A DNA stretch of 64,000 nucleotides. Origin: an uncultured Eubacteriales bacterium (GTDB taxonomy: Bacteria; Bacillota; Clostridia; Lachnospirales; Lachnospiraceae). The notes below the pieces were generated by a model. That model was not told where the DNA came from, searched no databases, and saw only the letters and a list, made by a program, of their open reading frames with translations. Below are positions 1-10,249 of the stretch, one piece after another. Each line of letters starts with the position of its first letter. Position 1 is the first letter of the stretch. The stretch is from assembly GCA_900548855.1 (NCBI GenBank), contig URMF01000011.1:8957-72956 (forward strand), in the 5' to 3' direction. The position numbers and the translations under genes were made by a program.

Positions 1-3000
1 ATATAATCCTGTACGGCACGGACACCCTTAATCTTCAGGATATCATGCGGATTAACGGAACCGATTGTAATTTCATCACCGGCTTCTACTACCTGGTCAT
101 CAAATACCTTGATTCTGGAATCATAAGGAATTAAATATGCCTTCGATTCCCCAGTCTCTTCATTGGTGACGACAACCTCACGTTTCTTCTTGGTATCACG
201 AATCTGTACCCTGCCGCCAAACTCTGTGATAATGGCAAGTCCCTTTGGCTTACGTGCCTCAAACAACTCTTCTACACGAGGGAGACCCTGTGTAATATCA
301 TCACCGGCAACACCACCAGTATGGAAGGTTCTCATGGTAAGCTGTGTACCCGGCTCACCGATGGACTGTGCAGCTATAATACCAACCGCCTCACCTACCT
401 GTACAGCCAGACCTGTCGCCATGTTGGCTCCATAGCATTTTGCACAGACACCAATATGTGATTTACAATTTAAGATATTACGAATTTTAAGTCTTGTAAT
501 CTCATTGCCATCTGCATCAACGCCAGCCGTAACAATTCTCTCGGCACGTTTCGGTGTAATCATATGATTTGCCTTTACAATCAAATTGCCGTCCTTATCA
601 TACACAGACTCTGCTGCATAACGTCCAGTAATTCTCTCCTGGAAGCTCTCGATTAACTCCTTGCCCTCCATAAAGGCTTCTACATAAGCACCCGGAATCT
701 CACCGGTTCCCTCACAACAATCTACCTCACGAATAATCAAATCCTGAGATACATCAACCAGACGACGGGTCAAATAACCAGAGTCGGCTGTACGCAATGC
801 TGTATCAGAAAGTCCCTTACGTGCACCATGGGCAGAAATAAAGTACTCCAGTACATCCAGTCCCTCACGGAAGTTTGATTTAATCGGCAATTCAATGGTA
901 CGACCTGTTGTATCTGCCATCAAACCACGCATACCTGCTAACTGCTTAATCTGCTGGTTTGAACCACGGGCTCCGGACTCTGCCATCATCTTGATATTAT
1001 TGTAGGTATCAAGACCATCCAGCAATGCCTTTGTCAGCTTCTTATCTGCAGCCTCCCATGTCTTAACAACCGCTGTATATCTCTCTTCTTCCGTCACATA
1101 TCCATACTTGAACTTCTCCAGAATCAAATCTACTGTTCTTTGTGCCTCTGCCAGAATATCCTTCTTTGCGGCAGGAACAGTCATCTCCGAAATAGATACC
1201 GTAAGGGCAGCTCTCGTAGAATACTTATAACCAATACTCTTGATGTCATCTAATACCTCTGCCGTCTTCGTAGCACCATGTGTATTAAATAATTTATCAA
1301 GAATTCCCTTTAACTGCTTTTTACCAACCAGGTAATCTATCTCCAGCGCAAGCTCATTTCCCGGAATGCTGCGGTCTACAATTCCCAAATCCTGTGGGAT
1401 AATCTCATTAAACAGAATTCTTCCCAGCGTGGACTCAATTATCATGGAACCTTCTGTTCCATCCGGCATCATTCCTCTCATACGAACCTTAATCTTCGCA
1501 TGCAGGGTAATCTCTTTATTCTCATAAGCAAGAAGTGCCTCGTTCTTTGATTTAAAAATCTTGCCCTCGCCTTTGTCACCCGGCTTGTCAATAGTCAGAT
1601 AATAAATACCAAGCACCATATCCTGAGACGGAACAGCAACCGGCGCACCATCAGACGGCTTTAACAAATTGTTTGGTGATAATAACAGGAATCTGCATTC
1701 CGCCTGTGCCTCAACAGACAAAGGAAGATGAACTGCCATCTGATCACCGTCAAAGTCCGCATTAAATGCTGTACATACCAATGGGTGAAGCTTAATTGCC
1801 TTACCTTCCACAAGGATTGGCTCAAAGGCCTGAATACCTAATCTGTGAAGTGTCGGGGCACGGTTTAACATAACCGGATGTTCCTTGATAACATCCTCCA
1901 GCACATCCCAAACCTCAGGCTCCAGCTTCTCCACCATTTTCTTTGCGGATTTAACATTATGCGCTAATTTTCTGAATACCAGTTCCTTCATAACAAACGG
2001 CTTAAACAACTCTATTGCCATTTCCTTCGGAAGACCACACTGATAAATCTTAAGCTCCGGTCCCACTACGATAACGGAACGTCCGGAATAATCAACACGC
2101 TTACCAAGTAAGTTCTGACGGAAACGTCCCTGCTTACCCTTTAACATATCCGACAGGGATTTCAATGCCCTGTTACCAGGTCCCGTTACCGGACGTCCAC
2201 GGCGTCCGTTATCAATCAATGCATCCACTGCTTCCTGAAGCATACGTTTCTCATTACGGACGATGATATCAGGCGCTCCTAATTCCAACAAACGGTTCAA
2301 ACGGTTATTACGGTTAATAATTCTTCTATACAGGTCATTCAGATCTGATGTGGCAAAGCGTCCGCCGTCTAACTGTACCATAGGACGGATATCCGGTGGA
2401 ATTACCGGAACTGCATCTAAAATCATCCATTCCGGCTTATTATCAGAGCCTCTGAATGCTTCCACAACCTCTAATCGCTTAATCACCTTAGCCCGTTTCT
2501 GACCGGTTGCTTCCTTAAGCTCTGCCCGTAACTGTACAGACTCCTCCTCAAGGTCAATCGCCTGTAATAATTCCTTTACAGCTTCCGCACCCATTCCGGC
2601 CCGGAATTTGCCATAACCATATTCTTCCTCTGCATCCCGGTATTCTTTCTCAGTCAGCACCTGCTTGTAAGCCAGATTTGTCTCGCCCGGGTCTAATACG
2701 ATATAAGAGGCAAAATACAATACCTTCTCCAGAGTTCTTGGAGAAATATCAAGAATTAATCCCATTCTGCTCGGGATTCCCTTGAAATACCAGATATGGG
2801 ATACCGGAGCCGCAAGCTCAATATGACCCATTCTTTCACGTCTTACATTTGCCTTCGTAACCTCAACGCCACAACGGTCACAGATTACTCCTTTATAGCG
2901 AATCTTCTTATACTTACCACAATGACATTCCCAGTCCTTGCTCGGTCCAAAAATGCGCTCGCAATAAAGTCCGTCTTTTTCTGGTTTTAAGGTTCTATAG

Positions 3001-3128
3001 TTAATTGTCTCAGGCTTTTTAACCTCACCCCTTGACCACTCTCTAATCTTTTCCGGAGAAGCAAGACCAATCTTAATCGCATCAAAATTCATTTGTTGTT
3101 CTGTTTCTTGATTATTAATAGCTGACAT
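1..3128 (-). CDS. rpoC: DNA-directed RNA polymerase subunit beta' (3' end outside window)
   Basis: Largest catalytic subunit of RNA polymerase. About 1,042 residues are present; the C-terminus runs off the left edge of the window. The reverse complement near 1730-1765 encodes the universal catalytic motif NADFDGDQMAV, whose aspartates hold the active-site magnesium, and the N-terminus has the usual MNFDAIKIG stretch preceded by an 11-residue extension. The start at 3128 is chosen because GGAAGGAGAG lies about 8 bases upstream. It follows rpoB with a 19-base gap, so the two are co-transcribed. Identification is secure; only the missing end is unseen. Confidence 0.98.
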   Translation of the reverse strand, partial: MSAINNQETEQQMNFDAIKIGLASPEKIREWSRGEVKKPETINYRTLKPEKDGLYCERIFGPSKDWECHCGKYKKIRYKGVICDRCGVEVTKANVRRERMGHIELAAPVSHIWYFKGIPSRMGLILDISPRTLEKVLYFASYIVLDPGETNLAYKQVLTEKEYRDAEEEYGYGKFRAGMGAEAVKELLQAIDLEEESVQLRAELKEATGQKRAKVIKRLEVVEAFRGSDNKPEWMILDAVPVIPPDIRPMVQLDGGRFATSDLNDLYRRIINRNNRLNRLLELGAPDIIVRNEKRMLQEAVDALIDNGRRGRPVTGPGNRALKSLSDMLKGKQGRFRQNLLGKRVDYSGRSVIVVGPELKIYQCGLPKEMAIELFKPFVMKELVFRKLAHNVKSAKKMVEKLEPEVWDVLEDVIKEHPVMLNRAPTLHRLGIQAFEPILVEGKAIKLHPLVCTAFNADFDGDQMAVHLPLSVEAQAECRFLLLSPNNLLKPSDGAPVAVPSQDMVLGIYYLTIDKPGDKGEGKIFKSKNEALLAYENKEITLHAKIKVRMRGMMPDGTEGSMIIESTLGRILFNEIIPQDLGIVDRSIPGNELALEIDYLVGKKQLKGILDKLFNTHGATKTAEVLDDIKSIGYKYSTRAALTVSISEMTVPAAKKDILAEAQRTVDLILEKFKYGYVTEEERYTAVVKTWEAADKKLTKALLDGLDTYNNIKMMAESGARGSNQQIKQLAGMRGLMADTTGRTIELPIKSNFREGLDVLEYFISAHGARKGLSDTALRTADSGYLTRRLVDVSQDLIIREVDCCEGTGEIPGAYVEAFMEGKELIESFQERITGRYAAESVYDKDGNLIVKANHMITPKRAERIVTAGVDADGNEITRLKIRNILNCKSHIGVCAKCYGANMATGLAVQVGEAVGIIAAQSIGEPGTQLTMRTFHTGGVAGDDITQGLPRVEELFEARKPKGLAIITEFGGRVQIRDTKKKREVVVTNEETGESKAYLIPYDSRIKVFDDQVVEAGDEITIGSVNPHDILKIKGVRAVQDY

Positions 3129-3147
3129 CTATTATGCTCTCCTTCCA

Positions 3148-6100
3148 TTATTCGTCATAATTATCGTAGCTGTCCCCATCATAGTTATCATCCTCATAAC
3201 CATCCTCCGGGTCACCCAATAACTCAAACGCTTCGTCATTTTCATCTACACCGCTGAAGCCTTGCTCTTTCATCTCAGCCTCTTCGCTCTTATAATCCAT
3301 ATCGCCGAAATTCCGGATTTCATCGTTACCGTAGTCCGTGTTTTCACTGATTTCTACTTCCGTATTATCCTCACGCAGCACTCTGACATCCAATGCAAGT
3401 GATTGGAATTCCTTCAACAATACCTTGAAGGATTCCGGAATTCCCGGCTTTGGAATATTCTCGCCCTTAATAATTGCCTCATAGGTTTTCACACGACCTA
3501 CCACATCATCAGACTTCACAGTCAGAATCTCCTGCAAAGTATAGGAAGCGCCGTAAGCCTCTAAAGCCCAAACCTCCATTTCACCAAAACGCTGGCCGCC
3601 AAACTGCGCTTTTCCGCCAAGTGGCTGCTGAGTTACCAGTGCATACGGACCAGTTGAGCGGGCATGAATCTTATCATCTACTAAATGGTGCAGCTTCAGG
3701 TAATGCATGAAACCAATGGTTACAGGAGAATCAAACTCTTCACCGGTTCTACCATCACGAAGAGTTACCTTACCGGTCCGGTTAATAGGAACGCCTTTCC
3801 ATTCTTCTCTATGGTCACGGTTCTCGTAAAGATAATCCATTACCTCGTCCGCCACCTGGGATCTCCATTTCTTTTCAAAGTCGTCCCATTCTGTATTAAC
3901 GTAATCATTTGCCATCTCCAACGTCTCCATGATATCTTCCTCGTTGGCACCATCAAAAACCGGAGTTGCAATTTTAAAGCCTAATGCCTTTGCAGCCAGA
4001 CCTAAGTGAATCTCCAATACCTGTCCGATATTCATACGGGACGGCACACCCAAAGGATTCAATACAATATCAAGCGGTCGTCCATTTGGCAGGAACGGCA
4101 TATCTTCCACAGGAAGAATACGGGAAATAACACCCTTGTTACCATGACGTCCAGCCATCTTATCTCCGACACTGATTTTTCTCTTCTGCGCAATATAGAC
4201 GCGGACAGATTTATTCACTCCAGGTGATAATTCATCTCCGGCTTCTCTCGTAAACACTTTCGTGTCAATAACAATACCAAATGCACCATGAGGCACACGC
4301 AAAGACGTATCTCTTACCTCTCTTGCCTTCTCACCGAAGATTGCACGAAGTAGTCTCTCTTCAGCAGTAAGCTCAGTTTCTCCCTTCGGCGTAACCTTGC
4401 CGACTAAGATATCACCGGCACGAACTTCCGCACCGATACGGATAATACCATTCTCATCCAAATCCTTTAATACATCCGGACCGAGACCAGCCAAATCCCT
4501 TGTGATTTCCTCAGAGCCAAGCTTGGTATCTCTCGCTTCCGCCTCATACTCTTCGATATGAACAGAAGTATATACATCCTCCTGAACTAATCTTTCACTT
4601 AACAATACCGCATCCTCGTAATTATAACCTTCCCAGGTCATAAATCCGATTAACGGGTTCTTGCCTAACGCAATCTCTCCACCGGCTGTTGATGCACCGT
4701 CTGCGATAACCTCACCAGCCTTAACACGCTCACCCTTCACAACAATCGGTCTCTGATTCATACAGTTACCCTGATTGCTCCTTGCAAACTTGATTACATG
4801 ATAGGTGTCCTTTGTACCATCATCACATTTAATAACAATTTCTTTGCTGGTGGATTTTTCAACCACGCCGTCATGCTTTGCCACAATACATACACCAGAG
4901 TCGACAGCTGCCTTGGCTTCCATACCAGTACCAACTACTGGAGCTTCTGTCTTTAAAAGAGGTACTGCCTGACGCTGCATGTTGGAACCCATCAGTGCAC
5001 GGTTCGCATCATCATTTTCCAGGAACGGAATCATAGATGTTGCAACCGAAAATACCATCTTAGGTGATACATCCATCAAATCTACTCTATTCTTCTCAAA
5101 CTCAGCAGTTTCTTCTCTATACCGGCCGGCAATACGAGGATTTGCAAAGGTTCCGTCTGGATTAATAGGCTCATTTGCCTGGGCAACCACATAATTATCC
5201 TCTTCGTCTGCCGTCAAATAAACAACCTCATCTGTTACAACCGGATTATCCGGGTCACTCTTATCAAGCTTACGGTATGGTGCTTCCACAAAACCATACT
5301 GGTTAATTCTGGCATAGCATGCAAGAGAGTTAATCAAACCAATGTTCGGACCTTCCGGTGTCTCAATCGGACACATTCTTCCATAGTGGGTGTAGTGTAC
5401 ATCACGAACCTCAAATCCGGCTCTGTCACGGGACAAACCACCAGGTCCTAAAGCAGATAAACGTCTCTTATGCGTCAGCTCAGAAAGCGGGTTATTCTGA
5501 TCCATAAACTGTGACAGCTGGGAGCTTCCAAAGAATTCCTTCACCGCTGCGGTTACCGGCTTAATATTAATCAGCGACTGTGGTGAAATCGTCTCAATAT
5601 CCTGTGTGGACATTCTTTCCCGTACCACACGCTCCAAACGGGAAAGACCAATACGATACTGGTTCTGAAGGAGCTCACCCACTGCCCGGATACGGCGGTT
5701 GCCTAAGTGGTCAATATCATCACTATTACCGATTCCATATTCCAAATGAATATTATAACTGATGGAAGCTAAAATGTCTTCCTTTGTTATGTGCTTCGGA
5801 ATCAAATCCCGGATATCACGTTTAATCGCTCTCTTCAATTCCTCTTCATCCGTATATTCTTCCAAAAGCTGTGCCAATACAGGGTAAAATACATCTTCGG
5901 TTACGCCTAATTCCGTTGCGTCAAAATCAACATACTCATTGATATCGACCATCATATTAGACAATACCTTTACATTACGGGTTTCCGTCTGAATCATTAC
6001 AAATGGAACAGCAGCATTCTGTAATTTCACAGCACTCTCTCTGGTAAGCTTTTCCCCTGCTTTTGCAAGTATCTCGCCAGTAACCGGATTCACTACATCC

Positions 6101-6987
6101 TCTGCCAATACATGTCCTGCAATACGATTCTTAAATGCAAGTTTCTTATTAAATTTGTAACGTCCAACCTTTGCCAAATCATAACGTCTCGGGTCAAAGA
6201 ACATTGCATGAATCAGGCTCTCTGCACTCTCCACCGCCAAAGGCTCACCTGGGCGAATCTTCTTATATAACTCAAGCAATCCATCCTCATAATTATTAGA
6301 TGGATCCTTCTCAATACTTGCCAGAATCTTCGGTTCGTCACCAAACAATTCACGAATTTCTTCATTGGTTCCAATGCCCAGAGAACGGATTAATACGGTA
6401 ATCGGAACCTTTCTTGTCCTATCAACACGCACATAAAATACGTCATTGGAATCTGTCTCGTACTCTAACCACGCACCACGATTCGGGATAACAGTACAGG
6501 AATACAGGGTTTTTCCTAATTTATCATGTCCGATGGCATAATAGATACCCGGCGAACGAACTAACTGGCTAACGATAACACGCTCTGCGCCATTAATTAC
6601 GAAGGTACCGGTCTCCGTCATCAGCGGTAAATCACCCATAAAAATGTCATGCTGGTTTATCTCATCCGTTTCCTTATTATGAAGACGTACATTGACCTTC
6701 AAAGGAGCTGCGTATGTTGCATCTCTTTCCTTGCACTCCTCAATTGAGTACTTAACATCCTCCTCGCTTAACTGGAAATCCACAAATTCCAGACTCAGCT
6801 GACCACTGTAATCAGTGATTGGAGAAATGTCATCGAACACCTCTTTAAGTCCTGCCTCTAAGAACCATTTGTATGAGTCTTTCTGTACTTCGATAAGATT
6901 AGGCATCTCAAGTACTTCCTTTTGTCTGGAATAACTCATCCGGATTCCTTTTCCCGCTGCTACAGGACTAATTCTGCTCTTTTCCAT
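3148..6987 (-). CDS. rpoB: DNA-directed RNA polymerase subunit beta
   Basis: Second-largest RNA polymerase subunit, 1,279 residues, complete. The N-terminus contains the MSYSRQKEVLEMPNLIEVQ stretch typical of clostridial RpoB. The rifampicin-pocket region (SQLSQFMDQNNPLSELTHKR) and the downstream GRHGNKG and GGQRFGEMEVWA motifs are all present. The C-terminal tail is acidic (many D/E/Y). An ATG at 6987 is preferred over the GTG four codons earlier, because that GTG overlaps the AAGGGG ribosome site. rpoB has its own promoter and is separated from rplJL by a 7 kb accessory cassette, unlike the usual compact rplJL-rpoBC arrangement. Confidence 0.98.
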   Translation of the reverse strand: MEKSRISPVAAGKGIRMSYSRQKEVLEMPNLIEVQKDSYKWFLEAGLKEVFDDISPITDYSGQLSLEFVDFQLSEEDVKYSIEECKERDATYAAPLKVNVRLHNKETDEINQHDIFMGDLPLMTETGTFVINGAERVIVSQLVRSPGIYYAIGHDKLGKTLYSCTVIPNRGAWLEYETDSNDVFYVRVDRTRKVPITVLIRSLGIGTNEEIRELFGDEPKILASIEKDPSNNYEDGLLELYKKIRPGEPLAVESAESLIHAMFFDPRRYDLAKVGRYKFNKKLAFKNRIAGHVLAEDVVNPVTGEILAKAGEKLTRESAVKLQNAAVPFVMIQTETRNVKVLSNMMVDINEYVDFDATELGVTEDVFYPVLAQLLEEYTDEEELKRAIKRDIRDLIPKHITKEDILASISYNIHLEYGIGNSDDIDHLGNRRIRAVGELLQNQYRIGLSRLERVVRERMSTQDIETISPQSLINIKPVTAAVKEFFGSSQLSQFMDQNNPLSELTHKRRLSALGPGGLSRDRAGFEVRDVHYTHYGRMCPIETPEGPNIGLINSLACYARINQYGFVEAPYRKLDKSDPDNPVVTDEVVYLTADEEDNYVVAQANEPINPDGTFANPRIAGRYREETAEFEKNRVDLMDVSPKMVFSVATSMIPFLENDDANRALMGSNMQRQAVPLLKTEAPVVGTGMEAKAAVDSGVCIVAKHDGVVEKSTSKEIVIKCDDGTKDTYHVIKFARSNQGNCMNQRPIVVKGERVKAGEVIADGASTAGGEIALGKNPLIGFMTWEGYNYEDAVLLSERLVQEDVYTSVHIEEYEAEARDTKLGSEEITRDLAGLGPDVLKDLDENGIIRIGAEVRAGDILVGKVTPKGETELTAEERLLRAIFGEKAREVRDTSLRVPHGAFGIVIDTKVFTREAGDELSPGVNKSVRVYIAQKRKISVGDKMAGRHGNKGVISRILPVEDMPFLPNGRPLDIVLNPLGVPSRMNIGQVLEIHLGLAAKALGFKIATPVFDGANEEDIMETLEMANDYVNTEWDDFEKKWRSQVADEVMDYLYENRDHREEWKGVPINRTGKVTLRDGRTGEEFDSPVTIGFMHYLKLHHLVDDKIHARSTGPYALVTQQPLGGKAQFGGQRFGEMEVWALEAYGASYTLQEILTVKSDDVVGRVKTYEAIIKGENIPKPGIPESFKVLLKEFQSLALDVRVLREDNTEVEISENTDYGNDEIRNFGDMDYKSEEAEMKEQGFSGVDENDEAFELLGDPEDGYEDDNYDGDSYDNYDE

Positions 6988-7226
6988 TGACGTTTTCACC
7001 CCTTGAATATTATTTTTATTATTACCCAGCCGCGCACAGGTACTTGTGAAATAATCCGTGCAGATGATTACTGCCAGACTATTTCACCAATACCTGTATA
7101 GAGCATTCCGCCGAAGCGAGCTATTTAATGAAATGAAAGCGGGCTTCCGGCTGAATAACTACAGATTTTCAATGTTTTTTGACATTGATATACATTATTG
7201 CGGACACCTACCCACAATAATGACAT
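6988..7226 (-). promoter_or_regulatory. Long structured 5' leader of rpoBC
   Basis: About 240 bases of transcribed leader are predicted between the promoter and the rpoB start. Reading the minus strand, it holds a perfect 8-bp stem (CATTATTG at 7215-7222 with CAATAATG at 7193-7200). A larger dyad follows at 7036-7097, whose arms match at 16 of 18 positions (ACAGGTA...GTGAAATA) around a 26-base loop. A GC-rich CGCTTCGGCG hairpin lies between them. No Shine-Dalgarno-led small frame stands out. The length and paired elements suggest post-transcriptional control of RNA polymerase synthesis, but this is inference; I do not recognise a named RNA family. Confidence 0.5.
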
Positions 7227-7232
7227 TTTAAT

Positions 7233-7261
7233 ATTCTACCACTGGAATTATCAAGTGTCAA
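7233..7261 (-). promoter_or_regulatory. Sigma-A type promoter of rpoBC
   Basis: On the minus strand TTGACA (7256-7261) and TAGAAT (7233-7238) are separated by exactly 17 bases. Transcription would start near 7226 and read the long rpoB leader. The promoter lies just downstream of the lipoprotein gene, so rpoBC need not depend on read-through from the upstream cassette. Confidence 0.75.
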
Positions 7262-7344
7262 CCAAATTTTTCATGGTTTTTTTCAGAATTTTTGGAAACA
7301 ATATATGTTGTATATTGCCTAGATGAGAATATCTATATATAGTT

Positions 7345-9573
7345 TTATTTTTTCTCATTTAAATATGTATTTACCCTGTCCTGGATAATATCCACCGTCT
7401 CTGCAAGGCTTTTTTCTCCGGAAAAATAATACTCTGCTTCCCCGCAGACAATTTCCTTTACATAAAAATCACTTTCGGTTCTTCTATCGGTTTCCATTAC
7501 AATTGCATTAAACATCTTCTCCTGGCTGACCGTCAAAGGTGCCATGGTATAGCTGAAGGTACTTGTTTTCGCTTCACCCTGTATTGGTTCAATCCACACT
7601 CCGTCTCTTTCGTATGGCTCCGTTGCCGTAAACCGTTTTAAAAATTCCTCAAAACAGTCTTTTCTAACCGGAATGCCCTCCGCATCTACTCCGTACATTA
7701 TAACATTCTCACTTATATCCTGATAATCTTTTAAAAGGAACATCCTGACAAACTGCCATGCCCCCTCCTTATTTTTGCTTCCCTCTACAATCCCATATTG
7801 TCCATCCGCTGCCCGGAATGCGGTGCTGCTTCCTTTCATGCTAGGAGTACCGACAAAAACGAAATCACCGTTTAATGCCGTATCATACAGCTCCACTCCC
7901 AACGGTGACATATCATTACTATGAGAAAACAATAATTTGTTCTCACGAAGACAGGTGATTTCATCCTCAGCCGGTATCGCATCCTGTTCTTTTCCATATG
8001 TTTCTGCAATCTCCAGCAATTCCTGAAATGCTTCCGACCGAAAATCACAATTCCCACTGCTCCAGTCGACAAATCCATCCATCATTCCATCCATAAATTC
8101 ATCTATAATATCAGCGGATGACGCATCACAAAACAGTGCCGCATCGGAATTATTCTTAAGTAACTCCTTCAATGCATTGATATCCCATTCCCTTGTGACA
8201 TCCACATTTGATTTCTTTGTAACCCAGCCTGAAATATACACCCGTGATATTGTCTGATACAGTTTCCCATCTGTCTCAAATGCCTCCAGCACATTCGGAA
8301 GAAAATCTTCTTTCTTTATTTCCCCATCCTGCTCCATAAAGGAATATAAATCCGCCAGTAAACCCTTCTCTAAAAATACCTCTGCATTTTGTTCCGGCAG
8401 CAAAATAATATCCATTTCCTTTCCCGCCGCCAAGTCCACAGCAAGCGACTGGTATGGATTCTCATTTTCTTCATAAGAAACAATTTCAATGGCATATTCC
8501 TGATTTTCCCGATTAAAAGCCGCCACCTGTTTTTGTACGCTGTCGTCAGTATAAACGCAGCCTAAACGGAGCGCCTTACGGTTCTGCGCCATTCCAGGCT
8601 CCCCCTGCTCTAACAATGCAAGCTGCTGTTTTCCCTGCAAAATGGTAAATCCATCTTCACTATATATAATTTTTTCAATTTCTCCCCTGTCAATATCCGC
8701 CTGCTTCCAGCTCACAAGAGGAAGCATTTTTTTCTCTGCCATGGAATATTGGTAGACATATTCTCTGCCATTTAGACAAAAATCACAGGTGCCTGCGCCG
8801 TTTATGAGAATATTCGTATCATACTGTCCTTCCTCCAGCTCTACAACACTTTCCGACGTTTCCTGTTCTGCCAGCAGCTGAAATATTTCTAATTTTTCCT
8901 GTTCTCCCACATATTCAGCGGTAACAAATATAATCTGATTATCAGCGTTCCGGCATGCCTCCAAAAAATGGGTTCCCTCGTGGGTTGTAATATGCTTCAG
9001 CCATTTTCCATTTTCATCAAAGATACAGATTCTGCCGGATTCACAAAAAATGCAGATGCTTCCATTTTCGTCAATTTGTAATGCTGCAACGGCATCCGTT
9101 TCTTCCAACTCAGCATCCAATTCTGCCAGTAGCTTCATTTGTCCATCCGCACCCACAACCACCAGATATTTCATATAATGTTCTGCAGCCTCATCATAGC
9201 TTTCCCCCAAAATGTAAAAGCTGCCGTCCGGACCAACATCAAAGCCTCTTATCTCCATGTCCGGTAAGTTCTCCAATGGCATAGTGTCAGACACCTGTTT
9301 TCCCTCTATCCGGCAGATTACTCCACTACACTCCACCTCCCCGGTCTTTTCCGTATAACCATTTATCAAAACAAATTGTTTTCCATCCCTGTATGCTATG
9401 CCTGCAGCTTCCCATACATCTAATCCCTGGTTCTTTACAGACTGTTCCAGCCCTATAATCTGTACAGCATGGAAATCTTCTGTTTCTTCTTCCCGTTTTG
9501 TCCCGTTGCATCCGGACAGCAAAAGGCATACAAGCATACTAAGCAGACAAAAAATGCATTTTCTATTTTTCAC
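7345..9573 (-). CDS. Lipoprotein: propeller-like N-terminal half plus family-1 type solute-binding half
   Basis: 742-residue exported lipoprotein with lipobox LLSGC. Residues about 40-330 are rich in short beta-strand repeats with DxNG/DxDGS turns (DENGSICIF, GPDGSFYIL), which looks like a beta-propeller. Residues about 335-740 resemble family-1 extracellular solute-binding proteins, with a KQVAAFNREN helix, an AAGKEMDIILL segment and a SGWVTKKSNV hinge region. GTG at 9573 is preferred because AGGAGG lies 6 bases upstream; this start overlaps the end of the ATPase gene. It is the last gene of the permease/ATPase cassette and may be its binding or sensing component. The two-part architecture is seen; the ligand is unknown. 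Confidence 0.7.
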   Translation of the reverse strand: MKNRKCIFCLLSMLVCLLLSGCNGTKREEETEDFHAVQIIGLEQSVKNQGLDVWEAAGIAYRDGKQFVLINGYTEKTGEVECSGVICRIEGKQVSDTMPLENLPDMEIRGFDVGPDGSFYILGESYDEAAEHYMKYLVVVGADGQMKLLAELDAELEETDAVAALQIDENGSICIFCESGRICIFDENGKWLKHITTHEGTHFLEACRNADNQIIFVTAEYVGEQEKLEIFQLLAEQETSESVVELEEGQYDTNILINGAGTCDFCLNGREYVYQYSMAEKKMLPLVSWKQADIDRGEIEKIIYSEDGFTILQGKQQLALLEQGEPGMAQNRKALRLGCVYTDDSVQKQVAAFNRENQEYAIEIVSYEENENPYQSLAVDLAAGKEMDIILLPEQNAEVFLEKGLLADLYSFMEQDGEIKKEDFLPNVLEAFETDGKLYQTISRVYISGWVTKKSNVDVTREWDINALKELLKNNSDAALFCDASSADIIDEFMDGMMDGFVDWSSGNCDFRSEAFQELLEIAETYGKEQDAIPAEDEITCLRENKLLFSHSNDMSPLGVELYDTALNGDFVFVGTPSMKGSSTAFRAADGQYGIVEGSKNKEGAWQFVRMFLLKDYQDISENVIMYGVDAEGIPVRKDCFEEFLKRFTATEPYERDGVWIEPIQGEAKTSTFSYTMAPLTVSQEKMFNAIVMETDRRTESDFYVKEIVCGEAEYYFSGEKSLAETVDIIQDRVNTYLNEKK

Positions 9574-10249
9574 TGTACGCCTCCTCATGTAACTTTAATC
9601 TTCCATCCTCCATATAGACAATACGACCTGCCCGCTGTGCCACCTGATTATCATGCGTGACAATCAATATTGTTTTGCCCTCTTTATTTAATCCCGTCAA
9701 AATATCCAGCAACTCCATGCCGTTACGTTTGTCCAGTGCCCCCGTCGGCTCATCTGCCAGTATCAGTTCATTCCCAGACACCAACGCTCTGGCAATCGCA
9801 CATCTCTGCTGTTGTCCCCCGGACAGTTTAGAAGGTCTTTTTTTCGCCAGTTCCTCTATTCCCATCCATTCCAGCACCTGCATAACCTTTCTTCTTCGCA
9901 CCCTTTGCGATACATTTTGTATACATAAAGGCAGTTCCACATTCTCATATACTGTGTACTGATTCAGCAGAGCAAAATTCTGAAATACAAACCCTATATG
10001 TTCCCTGCGGAACTTGTGCAGCTTTTGTCCCTTAAGCGCATGCACCGGGATATCCTCAAAATAATACTCTCCTGACTGAAAGGTATCCATACCGCTAATC
10101 ACATTTAAAAGAGTGGTTTTCCCCGAACCGGATGTTCCCATTACCGCCAACATTTCTCCTTGTTCCATTGTCAACGACACCTTATCCAGTGCTTTTACTT
10201 CACTATCTCCGGTTCCGTATATTTTCATTACATTTTTTAATACAATCAT
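9563..10249 (-). CDS. ABC transporter ATP-binding protein (LolD/MacB type)
   Basis: 228-residue stand-alone ATPase. Walker A is GTSGSGKTTLL near residue 39, the Q-loop is VFQNF, the signature is LSGGQQQR, Walker B is LILADEPTGALD and the switch is VTHD. The DEPTGALD signature and length match the LolD/MacB/FtsE group, which pairs with permeases of FtsX type; two such permeases sit immediately upstream. It overlaps the upstream permease gene by 4 bases and overlaps the start of the lipoprotein gene, so all are translationally coupled. The likely role is to drive export of a peptide or protein, or to relieve membrane stress. Confidence 0.93.
   Translation of the reverse strand: MIVLKNVMKIYGTGDSEVKALDKVSLTMEQGEMLAVMGTSGSGKTTLLNVISGMDTFQSGEYYFEDIPVHALKGQKLHKFRREHIGFVFQNFALLNQYTVYENVELPLCIQNVSQRVRRRKVMQVLEWMGIEELAKKRPSKLSGGQQQRCAIARALVSGNELILADEPTGALDKRNGMELLDILTGLNKEGKTILIVTHDNQVAQRAGRIVYMEDGRLKLHEEAYSEK

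Noticed and set aside
3474..5762. Several plus-strand open frames of 60-99 codons inside rpoB
   Set aside because: They are antisense shadows of the strongly conserved rpoB frame, with no ribosome sites and composition set by the opposite strand.
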